A DNA stretch of 64,000 nucleotides. It comes from Acrocarpospora macrocephala (lineage in GTDB: Bacteria; Actinomycetota; Actinomycetes; Streptosporangiales; Streptosporangiaceae). The stretch spans positions 18,977 to 82,976 of the forward strand of contig NZ_BLAE01000054.1 in assembly GCF_009687865.1 (NCBI RefSeq), read 5' to 3'. Position 1 is the stretch's first letter. Each line of letters begins with the position of its first letter. Below are positions 8,460 to 16,836 of the stretch, one piece after another. Position numbers and translations under genes: made by a program. Below the pieces are notes generated by a model. The model was not told the DNA's origin. It saw only the letters and a program-made list of their open reading frames with translations, and searched no databases.

Positions 8460-8645
8460 ATGCACCGGTCCAGACACCACAAGATGATCGCTGGCGTCTG
8501 CGGCGGGATCGCCGAACGCTACGGCATGTCGCCCAACACGGTCCGGCTCCTGTTCCTGCTCTCCTGCATCCTGCCCGGGCCGCAGTTCATCATCTACCTG
8601 ATCATGTGGGTCTTCATACCCAAGGCCCCGGCGTATCCTCGATAA
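8460..8645 (+). CDS. PspC domain protein
   Basis: A 61-residue protein that is essentially one PspC domain: HHKMIAGVCGGIAERYGM, then TVRLLFLLSCILPGP and one membrane helix with FIIYLIMWVFIPK. PspC proteins act in envelope-stress signalling; very short forms like this are common in actinobacteria with no proven role. The start follows GACGGAGG. Its stop codon is one base before the lipB start, so the two genes are almost certainly co-transcribed. Confidence 0.88.
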   Translation: MHRSRHHKMIAGVCGGIAERYGMSPNTVRLLFLLSCILPGPQFIIYLIMWVFIPKAPAYPR

Positions 8646-8646
8646 C

Positions 8647-9276
8647 ATGCAGAACCGGTCGCTGACCCTTATCCAGGATGACCTGGTCGACTACGAGAAG
8701 GCCATGGAGCGCATGGCCGACCTGGTCCAAGAACGCCAGGACGACACGCGGCCGGATACCTTGTGGCTGCTCAGCCACCCCAAGGTCTACACGGTCGGGC
8801 GGCGCACGCTGACCGAGCACCTGCCCGACCCGTCGCACGGCATCCCGGTCGTTCCCACCGGCCGGGGCGGCCAGCTCACCTACCACGGCCCCGGCCAGCT
8901 GGTCGGCTACCTGATCGTCAAGCTCGGCCCGAACGAGGGTGTGGTCGACTACATCCGCGAGGTGGAGCTCCGGCTGGTGGCCGCGCTGGGCGTGCTCGGC
9001 GTTCCGGCCGAGCGCCGGGACACCCCGCCGGGCTCGGAACTGCTCACCGGCGTCTGGACCGCCGGGCGCAAGATCGTCTCCATCGGCATGCGGGCCAGCA
9101 AGGCGGTCACCAGCCACGGCTTCGCCATCAACGTCAACGGCGACCTCACCCCGTGGGACCTCGCCGTCGCCTGCGGCATGCCGGAGGTGGACATGACCTC
9201 GATCGCCCGCGAACTCGGCGCCGCTGACTTCGACACCGTCCGCGCCACGGTCGCCAAGGAGTTCCAGGCCTCATAA
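8647..9276 (+). CDS. lipB: Octanoyl-[acyl-carrier-protein] transferase LipB
   Basis: Transfers octanoyl groups from acyl carrier protein to lipoyl domains, the first step of endogenous lipoate synthesis. 209 residues, normal length. The signature RGGQLTYHGPGQLVGY is at about residues 77-92. The catalytic lysine lies in GRKIVSIGM and the catalytic cysteine in DLAVACGMPEVDMTSI. The lipA gene, often next door in actinobacteria, is not here; a convergent permease follows after a strong hairpin. Confidence 0.95.
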   Translation: MQNRSLTLIQDDLVDYEKAMERMADLVQERQDDTRPDTLWLLSHPKVYTVGRRTLTEHLPDPSHGIPVVPTGRGGQLTYHGPGQLVGYLIVKLGPNEGVVDYIREVELRLVAALGVLGVPAERRDTPPGSELLTGVWTAGRKIVSIGMRASKAVTSHGFAINVNGDLTPWDLAVACGMPEVDMTSIARELGAADFDTVRATVAKEFQAS

Positions 9277-9280
9277 CGCC

Positions 9281-9311
9281 GGTACGGCTCCCGCCAGGCG
9301 GAAGCCGTACC
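9281..9311. terminator. Bidirectional terminator between lipB and the APC permease
   Basis: Inverted repeat GGTACGGCT...AGCCGTACC extended inward by CCGCC/GGCGG with one mismatch, giving a near-perfect 15-bp stem between two converging genes. Confidence 0.75.
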
Positions 9312-9325
9312 AGAGAAGAAGAAGG

Positions 9326-10864
9326 TCAGGCGTCGATCGAGTCGACCGTGCGGCGTGGCCCGGTGAACCAGTGCCGCGCGGACAGCGCCCACCACAGGCC
9401 GACCCCGAGCACCATGGCGCCCACCACGATCGGCGCGTAGTTCACGGCGGTCCAGGTGAACGACTCATCCGCTTCGGTGGCCGGATTGTCGGAATTGAAC
9501 GGCACGCCCGCGGGAGCGAGCGGCATGATGAAGTAGATCGACACGATCGCGATCTCGATGATCGCGATCCAGCCCATCACCTTGTACTTGGCGCCCAGCG
9601 TCCACGGGCCGGGCTGGAAGGCGTCGCCCATGCGCAGCCGCAGCCAGATCGGGATGGCGAAGGCGATGTAGAGGCCGATCACCGCCACCGAGACCACCGC
9701 GTAGAAGGCCAGCGGCGTGCCGGTCGGGGCCTTGTACAGGGCGGGCAGGGTGAGGATGAGCGCGGCCACGCAGCCGAAGATGATGGCGTTGACGGGGGTC
9801 CTGTTCCGGTCCACCTTGGACCAGAGCCGCCAGCCGGGGATCGCGCCGTCCCGCGAGAACGCGTACGTCATTCGCGACATCGAGGTCACGCAGCTCATGC
9901 CGCAGAAGAACTGCCCGATCGTGGAGATCGCGAAGATCGCGTTCGCCAGGTTGCCGGGCACGGCCGTGTCGAAGATCGCGCCCACGAAGCCGAACTGGGC
10001 GTTGATCTCGTCCACGTTGGTGGCCGCGAACAGGAAGGCCAGCAGCAGGATCCAGCCGCCGATCGCGGAGTAGAAGATCGACTGCCAGAGGCCGCGGGCC
10101 GCTGCGGTGGCCGCGCCCTGGGTCTCCTCTGATACGTGCGCGCACGCGTCGAAACCGGTGATCGTGTACTGGGTGAGCAGGAACCCGAGCGGCAGCACGT
10201 AGATCCAGAAGCTGCCGCTGCTGAAGCCCGAGTTATTGATCGTCTCGGTGAACACGAACGACATCGACTGGTGCGAGTCCGGACCGAAGATGAGGATCAG
10301 GACCACCACCGCGGCACCGAACACATGCCACCACACCGACACGTTCTGCAAGATCGAGATGAGCCGGTGGCTGTAGATGTTGATCAGAGCGTGCAGCACC
10401 AGCACGACGGCGAACAGGATGAAGGTGTTGACCAGCGACACCTCAAGACCGAAGAACCGGTCGAGAGTGATGTTCAGGAACGTGGCGCAGCCGTAGTCCA
10501 CCGACGCGGTCACCGCGATCAAGCCGATCAGGTTGAACCAGCCGGTGAACCAGCCGTGGATCGGCTTGCCCATCTTGGCGGCCCACCAGTAGATGCCGCC
10601 CGCCGTCGGATAGGCCGACACCAGCTCCGACATGCACAGACCGATGATCAGGATGAAGACGGAGATGATCGGCCAGCCCCAGGAGATGGCGATGGGGCCG
10701 CCGTTGTTCCAGGCCTGGCCGAACGTGGTGAAACACCCGGCGAGGATCGAGATGATGGAGAAGGAGATCGCGAAGTTGGAGAACCCACTCCAGGTCCGCG
10801 ACAGTTCTTGTTTGTAACCGAGTTCGGCGAGTCGTTTGGCGTCGTCGTCGAGGGCTTGCGCCAT
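9326..10864 (-). CDS. APC-family amino acid / amine permease
   Basis: 512 residues, twelve predicted membrane helices, belonging to the amino acid-polyamine-organocation superfamily, subgroup of GABA/choline-type permeases (BAT1/ACT-like). The N-terminus reads LAELGYKQELSRTWSGFSNF, then SISFxIISILAG-like helix 1 and GLCMSELVSAYPTAGGIYWW for helix 2. FGGAHVSEE-type substrate-site sequence appears as GFDACAHVSEETQGA. GAGGAGG precedes the ATG. It begins 25 bp after the phosphotransferase gene on the same strand, so the two form an operon: the permease could import an amino alcohol or amine which the kinase then phosphorylates. Choline or ethanolamine fits the neighbours, but this is inference. 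Confidence 0.85.
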   Translation of the reverse strand: MAQALDDDAKRLAELGYKQELSRTWSGFSNFAISFSIISILAGCFTTFGQAWNNGGPIAISWGWPIISVFILIIGLCMSELVSAYPTAGGIYWWAAKMGKPIHGWFTGWFNLIGLIAVTASVDYGCATFLNITLDRFFGLEVSLVNTFILFAVVLVLHALINIYSHRLISILQNVSVWWHVFGAAVVVLILIFGPDSHQSMSFVFTETINNSGFSSGSFWIYVLPLGFLLTQYTITGFDACAHVSEETQGAATAAARGLWQSIFYSAIGGWILLLAFLFAATNVDEINAQFGFVGAIFDTAVPGNLANAIFAISTIGQFFCGMSCVTSMSRMTYAFSRDGAIPGWRLWSKVDRNRTPVNAIIFGCVAALILTLPALYKAPTGTPLAFYAVVSVAVIGLYIAFAIPIWLRLRMGDAFQPGPWTLGAKYKVMGWIAIIEIAIVSIYFIMPLAPAGVPFNSDNPATEADESFTWTAVNYAPIVVGAMVLGVGLWWALSARHWFTGPRRTVDSIDA

Positions 10865-10889
10865 GTAGGCCTCCTCATGCCTTGGGGGG

Positions 10890-11789
10890 TTACCGGCGCA
10901 CGGCGTCGATCAGACGTCCGAAGCCGGGGTCTTTGAGATCGCGTACGGCTTGCGCGAACTTGTCGGCGGCCTCGGCGTTGTAGTCGAAGTCGCGGTGCTG
11001 CGGAGTCAGCCCGTGGTGCACGACGAACCAGAGTGTCCAGGTCAGGTTGGACATGATCAGATTCAGCCGGACTCGTGCGGCCGGGGCGGCGTCGTCGAAG
11101 TACGCCAGGGTGAGGCGCTCGACGTCGTCGGGGTCGAAATCGGCCTCGGCGGCCAGGTCGCCGAGCTCGAAGCAGGGGTCGTTGTTGCCGGACAGCTGGT
11201 AGTCGACGATTCGCACCACGCCGCCGGCCTTGATGAAGTTCTCCGGCAGCAGGTCGTTGTGGCAGGGGACGGTTCTCATCGGCCGGACCGCGAGGGCCTG
11301 CTCGATCTCGGCGACGGCCGGGGTCCAGTCCTCGTATCCGTCGGGGAGCTTCAGGCTGTTGGCCTTGCAGAGGGCCACAAAATCTGCGTGCTTCCGGAAA
11401 ATCGAGAAATCATTGCCGAACCGGGGGCCCGCGTGCAGGGCCCGGCAGGCTTTCGCGATCTTGCCGATCTCATCCCGTACGGCCGGCGCGTCGAGGGTCA
11501 CGCCGTCGATGTACTCCAGGATGAGCGCGCCCGGCAGTTCGTGCAGCACCTGCGCGCCGACGCCTGTGGACGCGGCGAGCACGGTGTTGGCGATCTCCTG
11601 CTCCAGCGGGATGCCCAGGCCTGTCGCGGCGATCCGGGGATCGAGCACCCGGAGCAGCCAGCGGTCGCCGTCCTCGGTCTCCACCCGGGCGATGTGGTGG
11701 CTGAGCCCACCCTTGATCGTCGTATGGCTGACCGGGCGCCCGGCCCAGGCCGCGACCATCTCCAGCGCGTCCTTGACGGCATCTGGCAT
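10890..11789 (-). CDS. Choline/ethanolamine kinase-like phosphotransferase
   Basis: 299 residues of the aminoglycoside phosphotransferase / choline kinase fold. The nucleotide-binding region precedes LEYIDGVTLDAPAVRD. The catalytic loop is VPCHNDLLPENF (H-x-D-5-N), and the metal-binding Asp is in RIVDYQLSGNNDPCFELGDL, which is closer to choline kinases than to antibiotic kinases. A good AAGGAG site precedes ATG 11789; longer in-frame starts run into the divergent FAD gene. It is the first gene of an operon with the APC permease and lies back to back with a dimethylglycine-dehydrogenase-like gene, so a role in choline or ethanolamine metabolism is plausible. Substrate is not proven by sequence. 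Confidence 0.82.
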   Translation of the reverse strand: MPDAVKDALEMVAAWAGRPVSHTTIKGGLSHHIARVETEDGDRWLLRVLDPRIAATGLGIPLEQEIANTVLAASTGVGAQVLHELPGALILEYIDGVTLDAPAVRDEIGKIAKACRALHAGPRFGNDFSIFRKHADFVALCKANSLKLPDGYEDWTPAVAEIEQALAVRPMRTVPCHNDLLPENFIKAGGVVRIVDYQLSGNNDPCFELGDLAAEADFDPDDVERLTLAYFDDAAPAARVRLNLIMSNLTWTLWFVVHHGLTPQHRDFDYNAEAADKFAQAVRDLKDPGFGRLIDAVRR

Positions 11790-11861
11790 GCCCGGCTCCT
11801 TTTGGTCTACCTTCAGACCATTGATCCGATTGTGGAGCCCAGGCGTTACAGGACGGTACCA

Positions 11862-14804
11862 ATGGTGCAACTTCCCGCAGACGCCCAGGCGGTTGTGGTC
11901 GGTGGTGGGGTAGCTGGATGCAGCGTCGCCTTCCACCTCGCCCGGCTGGGTTGGCAGGACGTGATCCTGCTGGAACGCCATGACCTGACCGAGGGCACGA
12001 CCTGGCACTCAGCGGGTTTCGTCGGCCAGTTGCGGTCCACGGTCACCCAGACCCGCATGATCATGTACTCGGCTGGTCTCTACCCAGAACTGCGTGATCT
12101 CACCGGGTTGGATCCCGGCTGGCACGGGGTCGGTGGACTTCGCCTCGCGACCACCCCCGAACGCCACGAGGAACTCCTCCGCCAGGCTGGCGCTGCCGAG
12201 ACATACGGCCTGGACATGGATCTTCTGGACGCGTCGGCGACGTATGACCGCATGCCGCTGCTTGCCGTGGACGACGTTCTGGCATCGCTCTGGCTTCCTG
12301 GTGATGGCTGGCTGGATCCGGCCCGGCTGGGGCGGGCGTTGGCGGAAGGGGCCCGCAAGCTCGGCGTTCGTATCATTACGGGCGTTGAGGTAACGGGCAT
12401 CGACGTCGAAAACGGCCGCGTCCGGGGGGTCAGGGTCCGCAGGTCCACTGAGTCGGGTGTCGGCGGCTCGGCGTCCCCAGGGTGGGATGTCCACGGATCG
12501 GCGCTTCCTGGGTCGGATGTCGGCGGATCCGGCTCTCGCGGGTCGGAGGGTCGTCAATCGGCTGGGGGAACTCAGCCCAACGCTGGTGGGTCTGCCCGGA
12601 GTGGAGTTGGCTCGCGGCCGCAGGAGGAGCGGCACCGGCAAGACCTCGACGGGCGGGGTGAGATCGCGCCTGGTTCGGAGTGGGTCATTCGGACGGACAC
12701 GGTGGTCAATGCCGCAGGTGCCGCAGCCGGGGTGGTCGGGCGGATGGCCGGGGTCGATGTGCCCGTTGTGCCGATCAAGCATCAGTATGTGGTGACCGCG
12801 CCTTCCGGGGTTCCGGTGACGGCGCCGACGGTTCGGGATCCCGACAACATCGTGTATTTCCGTGAAGAGGGTGGCGGCATTCTCGTCGGGGGATATATCC
12901 GGACTCCGGATGTTTGGGAGGACCCTAACCCGCTCTCCCAGCCTCGCGCCCTCTTCCCCCCGAACATGCCCAAATTCGAGGAATCCTGGGAGTCCGCCCG
13001 CCGCCGCCTCCCTTCCCTCCGCTCCAACGGCCAGATCGTCAAGGTCGTCCACGGCCCCGAAGCCTTCACCCCCGACGGCGAATTCCTCCTCGGCGAGACC
13101 TCCGTCCGCGGCTTCTGGGTCGCCGCCGGCTTCTGCGTCCACGGCCTCGCCGCGGCCGGCGGCGTCGGCAAGGTCATGGCCGAGTGGATCGTCGACGGCC
13201 AGCCCGAATACGACATGTTCGCCATGGACATCGCCCGCTTCGGCACCCACGCCCGCTCGGCCACCTGGGCCCGCGCGAAAGCCCTCGACTCCTACAGCAA
13301 GTACTACGACATCGCCTACCCCGGCGAGGAACGCACCGCCGCCCGCCCACTCCGCCGCTCTCCCGCGTGGGTACGGCATGCGGAACTGGGCGCCGAATTC
13401 GGCGAAAAAGCAGGCTGGGAACGAGTCAACTGGTACGACTTGCCCAATTCTCTGCGGAACCAGGGATCTTCGACCGAAGAGCCATCGGGAACCTCAGACG
13501 CATCGACAAATCCGGCTTCGTCCGGATCTGCGTCGGGCGGAGCATTGTCGGGTGGGGTTGCGTCGGGTGGAGCTCTGCTCGGTGGAGCTGCGCCGGGAGG
13601 AGATTCCTCGGATGGCGCTGTCCCGGATGGAGTTTCCTCGGATGGCGCTGTCCCGGATGGAGTTTCGGTAGGAGATTCCTCGGATGGAGCTTTGTCGGGG
13701 GGAGCTTCCTCGGATAGGGATTTGTTGGATCGGACTTCCGTGGGTCCTTTGGTGGATGACGCCTCGGGCGAAGCCACGGAGAGGGCCCTGGAGCGGAGCT
13801 CCGGGTATAAACCGGGTGGGTGGGCGGGTCGTTTCTGGTCTCCTTCGATTCGGGAGGAGTGTTTGGCGACTCGGGATGCGGCGGGGTTGTTTGATCAGAC
13901 TTCTTTTGGGAAGTTGGAGATTTCTGGGCTGGGGGCGTTGCAGCGGATTGCGGGTAACGATATCGACAAGGCTGTTGGGTCGGTTGTTTATACGCAGTTG
14001 CTTAATGGGCGGGATGGGATTGAGGCGGATGTCACGGTTACGCGGTTGGGGGAGGATCGGTTTCGGCTGGTGACCGGGACTGCGTTTGGTGGGCATGATA
14101 TGGCGTTGCTCAGGCGTCATGGCGTTGAGGTTCGGGATGTGACGTCGGCTTATGCGTGTTACTGCCTTTGGGGGCCGAAGGCGTACAGCATTCTGGCGGG
14201 GTTGACCGGGGATGATCTGAGCTTTGGGTATATGAAGGCTCGGGAGATCAGTGTGGGGTATGTGCCGGTGCTGGCGCAGCGGGTGACGTTTGTGGGGGAG
14301 TTCGGGTGGGAGTTGTATTGTCCCGTTGAGTATGGGCTGACGCTTTGGGACACGCTGATGGCGGCGGGTGTGCCGGAGGGGATGCGGCCCGGGGGGTATC
14401 GGGCGATCGATTCGATGCGGCTGGAGAAGGGGTATCGCGTTTGGGGGTCGGATATCACTCCGGAGACCACTCCGTTGGAAGCGGGGTTGGGGTTTGCGGT
14501 CCGTACCGAGCGGCGGGCGGGAATGAAGCGGCCGGAGAGTGAACTCGCGTGCCTGTTGCTGGACGGCGGTAAGGATGTCGCGCTCGGCGGCGAGCCGGTG
14601 CGGTTGGATGGCACGCCTGTGTCGCGGGTGACCAGCGGCGGATATGGGTATCGGGTCGATCGGTCGATCGCTTACGCCTATGTGCCGCCGGGAACGACCC
14701 GCGTCGAGGTGGGCGTCAACGGGAAATGGGTCGGCGCGGACGTTACGTTCGGGCCGGTTTATGACCCCCGCCATCACCGTATTCGCGCCACTCCCTGGAA
14801 ATGA
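11862..14804 (+). CDS. FAD-dependent oxidoreductase with C-terminal GcvT domain (dimethylglycine/sarcosine dehydrogenase-like)
   Basis: 980 residues. The N-terminal DAO-type FAD domain starts QAVVVGGGVAGCSVAFHLA, and the TTWHSAG motif (His49) is the site of covalent flavin in dimethylglycine and sarcosine dehydrogenases. The C-terminal folate-binding aminomethyltransferase part includes GLFDQTSFGKLEISG, GEFGWELYCP and RMEK-like SMRLEKGYRVWG. Such enzymes oxidatively demethylate dimethylglycine or sarcosine and pass the one-carbon unit to tetrahydrofolate. Relatives are about 800-830 residues. The excess comes from two low-complexity inserts, about residues 190-266 inside the FAD domain and 534-640 between the domains, both built from Gly/Ser/Asp repeats. 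Codon style also switches sharply, C-ending before the linker and G/T-ending after. The start is the ATG at 11862; an open frame continues upstream only as shadow of the opposite gene. Confidence 0.85.
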   Translation: MVQLPADAQAVVVGGGVAGCSVAFHLARLGWQDVILLERHDLTEGTTWHSAGFVGQLRSTVTQTRMIMYSAGLYPELRDLTGLDPGWHGVGGLRLATTPERHEELLRQAGAAETYGLDMDLLDASATYDRMPLLAVDDVLASLWLPGDGWLDPARLGRALAEGARKLGVRIITGVEVTGIDVENGRVRGVRVRRSTESGVGGSASPGWDVHGSALPGSDVGGSGSRGSEGRQSAGGTQPNAGGSARSGVGSRPQEERHRQDLDGRGEIAPGSEWVIRTDTVVNAAGAAAGVVGRMAGVDVPVVPIKHQYVVTAPSGVPVTAPTVRDPDNIVYFREEGGGILVGGYIRTPDVWEDPNPLSQPRALFPPNMPKFEESWESARRRLPSLRSNGQIVKVVHGPEAFTPDGEFLLGETSVRGFWVAAGFCVHGLAAAGGVGKVMAEWIVDGQPEYDMFAMDIARFGTHARSATWARAKALDSYSKYYDIAYPGEERTAARPLRRSPAWVRHAELGAEFGEKAGWERVNWYDLPNSLRNQGSSTEEPSGTSDASTNPASSGSASGGALSGGVASGGALLGGAAPGGDSSDGAVPDGVSSDGAVPDGVSVGDSSDGALSGGASSDRDLLDRTSVGPLVDDASGEATERALERSSGYKPGGWAGRFWSPSIREECLATRDAAGLFDQTSFGKLEISGLGALQRIAGNDIDKAVGSVVYTQLLNGRDGIEADVTVTRLGEDRFRLVTGTAFGGHDMALLRRHGVEVRDVTSAYACYCLWGPKAYSILAGLTGDDLSFGYMKAREISVGYVPVLAQRVTFVGEFGWELYCPVEYGLTLWDTLMAAGVPEGMRPGGYRAIDSMRLEKGYRVWGSDITPETTPLEAGLGFAVRTERRAGMKRPESELACLLLDGGKDVALGGEPVRLDGTPVSRVTSGGYGYRVDRSIAYAYVPPGTTRVEVGVNGKWVGADVTFGPVYDPRHHRIRATPWK
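12462..12551 (+). repeat. Three 30-bp in-frame repeats inside the FAD domain
   Basis: Three consecutive decapeptide units read GGSASPGWDV, HGSALPGSDV and GGSGSRGSEG. They lie in an insert that interrupts the FAD domain before the WVIRTDTVVNAAGA strand, where relatives have a short loop. Confidence 0.75.
13606..13665 (+). repeat. Perfect 30-bp tandem duplication in the interdomain linker
   Basis: The 30-bp unit beginning CCTCGGATGGCGCTG occurs twice with no mismatch (13606-13635, 13636-13665), encoding SSDGAVPDGV twice. Flanking linker sequence (13530-13720) is made of further decayed SGGA/SDGA copies. Confidence 0.9.
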
Positions 14805-15683
14805 TCACGGAGGGAGTTCGTCGCGGTTCGGCAGGCCCTGCCAGGTGCTCGCACTGGCCACCGCGAAAGCGGCCACCGCGATGCCACGCTTGAGCCGATC
14901 CGACGGATGCGAATCGTCCAGCAAGGCGCTCAGATACCCGGCCACGAACGCTCCGCCGACCTCCGTCGAATCGACGACCGTCACCGGAGCCGCCTGGGTG
15001 TCGTAGCGGAAACCGTCGACGGTGGCGCTCGCGCCCTTGGATCCGCGGGTCACGACGAGTTCTCGGAGCGATCCAATGGCGGTTTCGACCAGCCCGAGCT
15101 CGTCCTGGTTGGAGAAGAGCACGTCGGCGGAGGCGGCCAGTTCGGTGAGCCCTTCGCGGGCCTCCTCAACGCTCTCCCACAGATAAGCCCGATGATTGAC
15201 ATCCACCGACACCAGCACCCCGGCATCTTTGGCCAGCTTGACGGCGTGATGAACCGCACTCCAGGTGAACCCGCTCAACGCCGGAGTGATTCCGGTGACA
15301 TGCAGGATGCGCGCGGATTGGATCGCCTCCGCCGGAACATCTCCGGTAGACAGGCGCGACCCCGCGGACCCATCCCGGTAGTTCACCGCGTGCGCGACCC
15401 GCCCAATCCGCCGCTGCCGCAACACGATCCCACTCGACGCGGTCTCGTCCACCCGCATATGGCTGGTGTCGATGCCTTCCCCACGCAGCACGGTAAGCGT
15501 CCGTACGCCGATCTCGTCATCACTCACCCGCCCCAGAAATCCCACAGAATGCCCGAGCCGCGCCAGCCCGACGGCGACGGTCAGCTCGGCGCCTTCCAAG
15601 TCCAATCGTGCGGTCATATCGTGTCGGAGCCGCTCGGCCGAGATGACACCCAGCACCTCGCCCAGCGTGAACACGTCGCTCAT
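14805..15683 (-). CDS. PfkB-family carbohydrate kinase-like protein lacking the catalytic Asp
   Basis: 292 residues with the ribokinase fold: N-terminal GEVLGVISAE, the FLGRVSDDEIGVRTL block, VSVDVNHRAYLW and the SNQDELGLVE motif. The family's anion-hole/catalytic signature, normally DTTGAGDAFVAG, here reads DSTEVGGAFVAGY near residues 236-248, so the catalytic Asp base of GAGD is replaced by Gly. Either the enzyme is inactive and binds a sugar as a sensor, or catalysis is altered. AGGAAAG precedes the ATG. The stop codon directly abuts the stop of the FAD-GcvT gene, tail to tail. The small hypothetical gene upstream ends 11 bp before it, so the two probably form an operon. Confidence 0.8.
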   Translation of the reverse strand: MSDVFTLGEVLGVISAERLRHDMTARLDLEGAELTVAVGLARLGHSVGFLGRVSDDEIGVRTLTVLRGEGIDTSHMRVDETASSGIVLRQRRIGRVAHAVNYRDGSAGSRLSTGDVPAEAIQSARILHVTGITPALSGFTWSAVHHAVKLAKDAGVLVSVDVNHRAYLWESVEEAREGLTELAASADVLFSNQDELGLVETAIGSLRELVVTRGSKGASATVDGFRYDTQAAPVTVVDSTEVGGAFVAGYLSALLDDSHPSDRLKRGIAVAAFAVASASTWQGLPNRDELPP

Positions 15684-15694
15684 GTACGGCTTTC

Positions 15695-16144
15695 CTAGAT
15701 CTCAGGTCGCGGCGGCAGAGTCTCGATTTTCCATGACGAGTCAGCGTCGAGACTCCAGAGCAGCTGGTTCTCCGAGTCCCACTTCTTGGGCGCGTCCGTG
15801 GTCGCGCGCGGGTGCATATCCCGCTCGTCCAACGCGGCCTTGTACGCCTTCCACGCCTGCCGGTATGCCCGCCGCGCTTCGACGTCGTCATCGGCGTACA
15901 TCTCGGGCGGGGTTGATTCCTGCTGGCTCGTGCCGTCGGGGAACAGCGTCTGCCAGCGGTCGTTGCTCATGCGATTGGTCGCGCGGAACTCGAGGGCTCC
16001 CTCCGGCAGCCAGCGCCACCGCACCGCCCAGCCACGCGCGTGGAGCGTTCCGTCCGCGCGCGTGTCCACCGCCACCTGCGGCAGGGCCAATGCCCAGGGC
16101 CGGAAGTAGGCCGCGAAACTCTCCGCCACCGTTGTTGGCTCCAT
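15695..16144 (-). CDS. Conserved-looking hypothetical protein
   Basis: 149 residues, soluble, no signal peptide or membrane helix. It is rich in Trp and charged residues: FAAYFRPWALALPQVAVDTR, GWAVRWRWLPEGALEFRATN and a C-terminal RRAYRQAWKAYKAALDERDM helix. I do not recognise a family. Codon use is typical of the window and it sits 11 bp upstream of the PfkB gene on the same strand, which supports its being real and co-expressed. Confidence 0.6.
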   Translation of the reverse strand: MEPTTVAESFAAYFRPWALALPQVAVDTRADGTLHARGWAVRWRWLPEGALEFRATNRMSNDRWQTLFPDGTSQQESTPPEMYADDDVEARRAYRQAWKAYKAALDERDMHPRATTDAPKKWDSENQLLWSLDADSSWKIETLPPRPEI

Positions 16145-16236
16145 ACCTCAGGATGATCTCAAGTTTCCCCGCATAACGGCGATAATTGCCCAAATCGCAA
16201 CACGGCTCTCCCGCCTCAAGGGCACGGCTCCCGCAA

Positions 16237-16273
16237 CACGGGTGCGGCTCCCGCACCGAGAGCCGCATCCGTG
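16237..16273 (-). terminator. Terminator of the LapA-like gene
   Basis: A 14-bp stem (one G-T pair), CACGGGTGCGGCTC with GAGCCGCATCCGTG, loop of nine. It overlaps three imperfect 20-bp repeats of the form CACGGCTCCCGCAACACGGG (16200-16256). Confidence 0.65.
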
Positions 16274-16296
16274 CCCGGCGGAGGCCGGTTGGCGGT

Positions 16297-16764
16297 CTAG
16301 TGGTTCTCGTCGGGCCGGTGCGCGTGCCGGGCACCGGCGACGAGCTTGTCCGAATCCGGCGGAACCCGCGTTCCATCGGGGTCGAGCGTGGCGTCCTCTG
16401 TCCGGGTCTGCGCGGGAACCGGCTGATCGTCCACTCCGGTGTGGTCACGATCGGCCGTGTCCAGGCGCTTCTCCAGGTCCCGCTTCTCACTTTCCAGCCG
16501 CGAGACGCGGTTACGCTCGGCCAGGTGCGCCTCACGCCGACGCCGTCGTCGCAGCGCGGACCTGTGCATCCCGCCCACGACCAGGGCCAGCCCGAGGAGG
16601 AGTGCCACCGCGGTGGCGGCGCCGGCCACGAACACCTCGACCGACGTAAAACTCAACGTCCGATCCAGGACGGAAACACTGGTGGTGACCGTGCTATCCA
16701 GCATGAACACCTGGACCGCGACCACCACCGCGACCACGATCAGAAGAAGGCCCAGCAAAACCAT
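16297..16764 (-). CDS. Small two-helix membrane protein, LapA-like
   Basis: 155 residues. Two membrane helices (about 1-21 LLGLLLIVVAVVVAVQVF and 45-67 VEVFVAGAATAVALLLGLAL) flank a short outside loop with LSFTSVEVF, followed by HRSALRRRRRREAHLAERN, a coiled-coil stretch (LESEKRDLEKRLDTADRD) and a hydrophilic tail. The two helices plus cytoplasmic coiled coil match LapA-domain (DUF1049) proteins, whose exact role is unclear. A strong hairpin follows the stop. Confidence in coding is good, in family moderate. Confidence 0.7.
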   Translation of the reverse strand: MVLLGLLLIVVAVVVAVQVFMLDSTVTTSVSVLDRTLSFTSVEVFVAGAATAVALLLGLALVVGGMHRSALRRRRRREAHLAERNRVSRLESEKRDLEKRLDTADRDHTGVDDQPVPAQTRTEDATLDPDGTRVPPDSDKLVAGARHAHRPDENH

Positions 16765-16836
16765 GATCTCTCACCCCTAACTGATGTGGTTGACGTGGGC
16801 CAACCCCGCCTGCCCCGAAACCACTGCCCCAAACGG

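Noticed and set aside
10950..11861. Upstream in-frame extension of the FAD-GcvT gene
   Set aside because: It overlaps the phosphotransferase gene on the other strand and lacks family sequence; the FAD fold starts right after ATG 11862.
12009..13379. 456-codon open frame antisense to the FAD-GcvT gene
   Set aside because: Composition typical of antisense shadow; the sense frame carries the FAD motifs.
13530..13720. CRISPR-like or mobile repeat in the FAD-GcvT gene
   Set aside because: Repeats are contiguous, in frame and lack spacers; a coding minisatellite.
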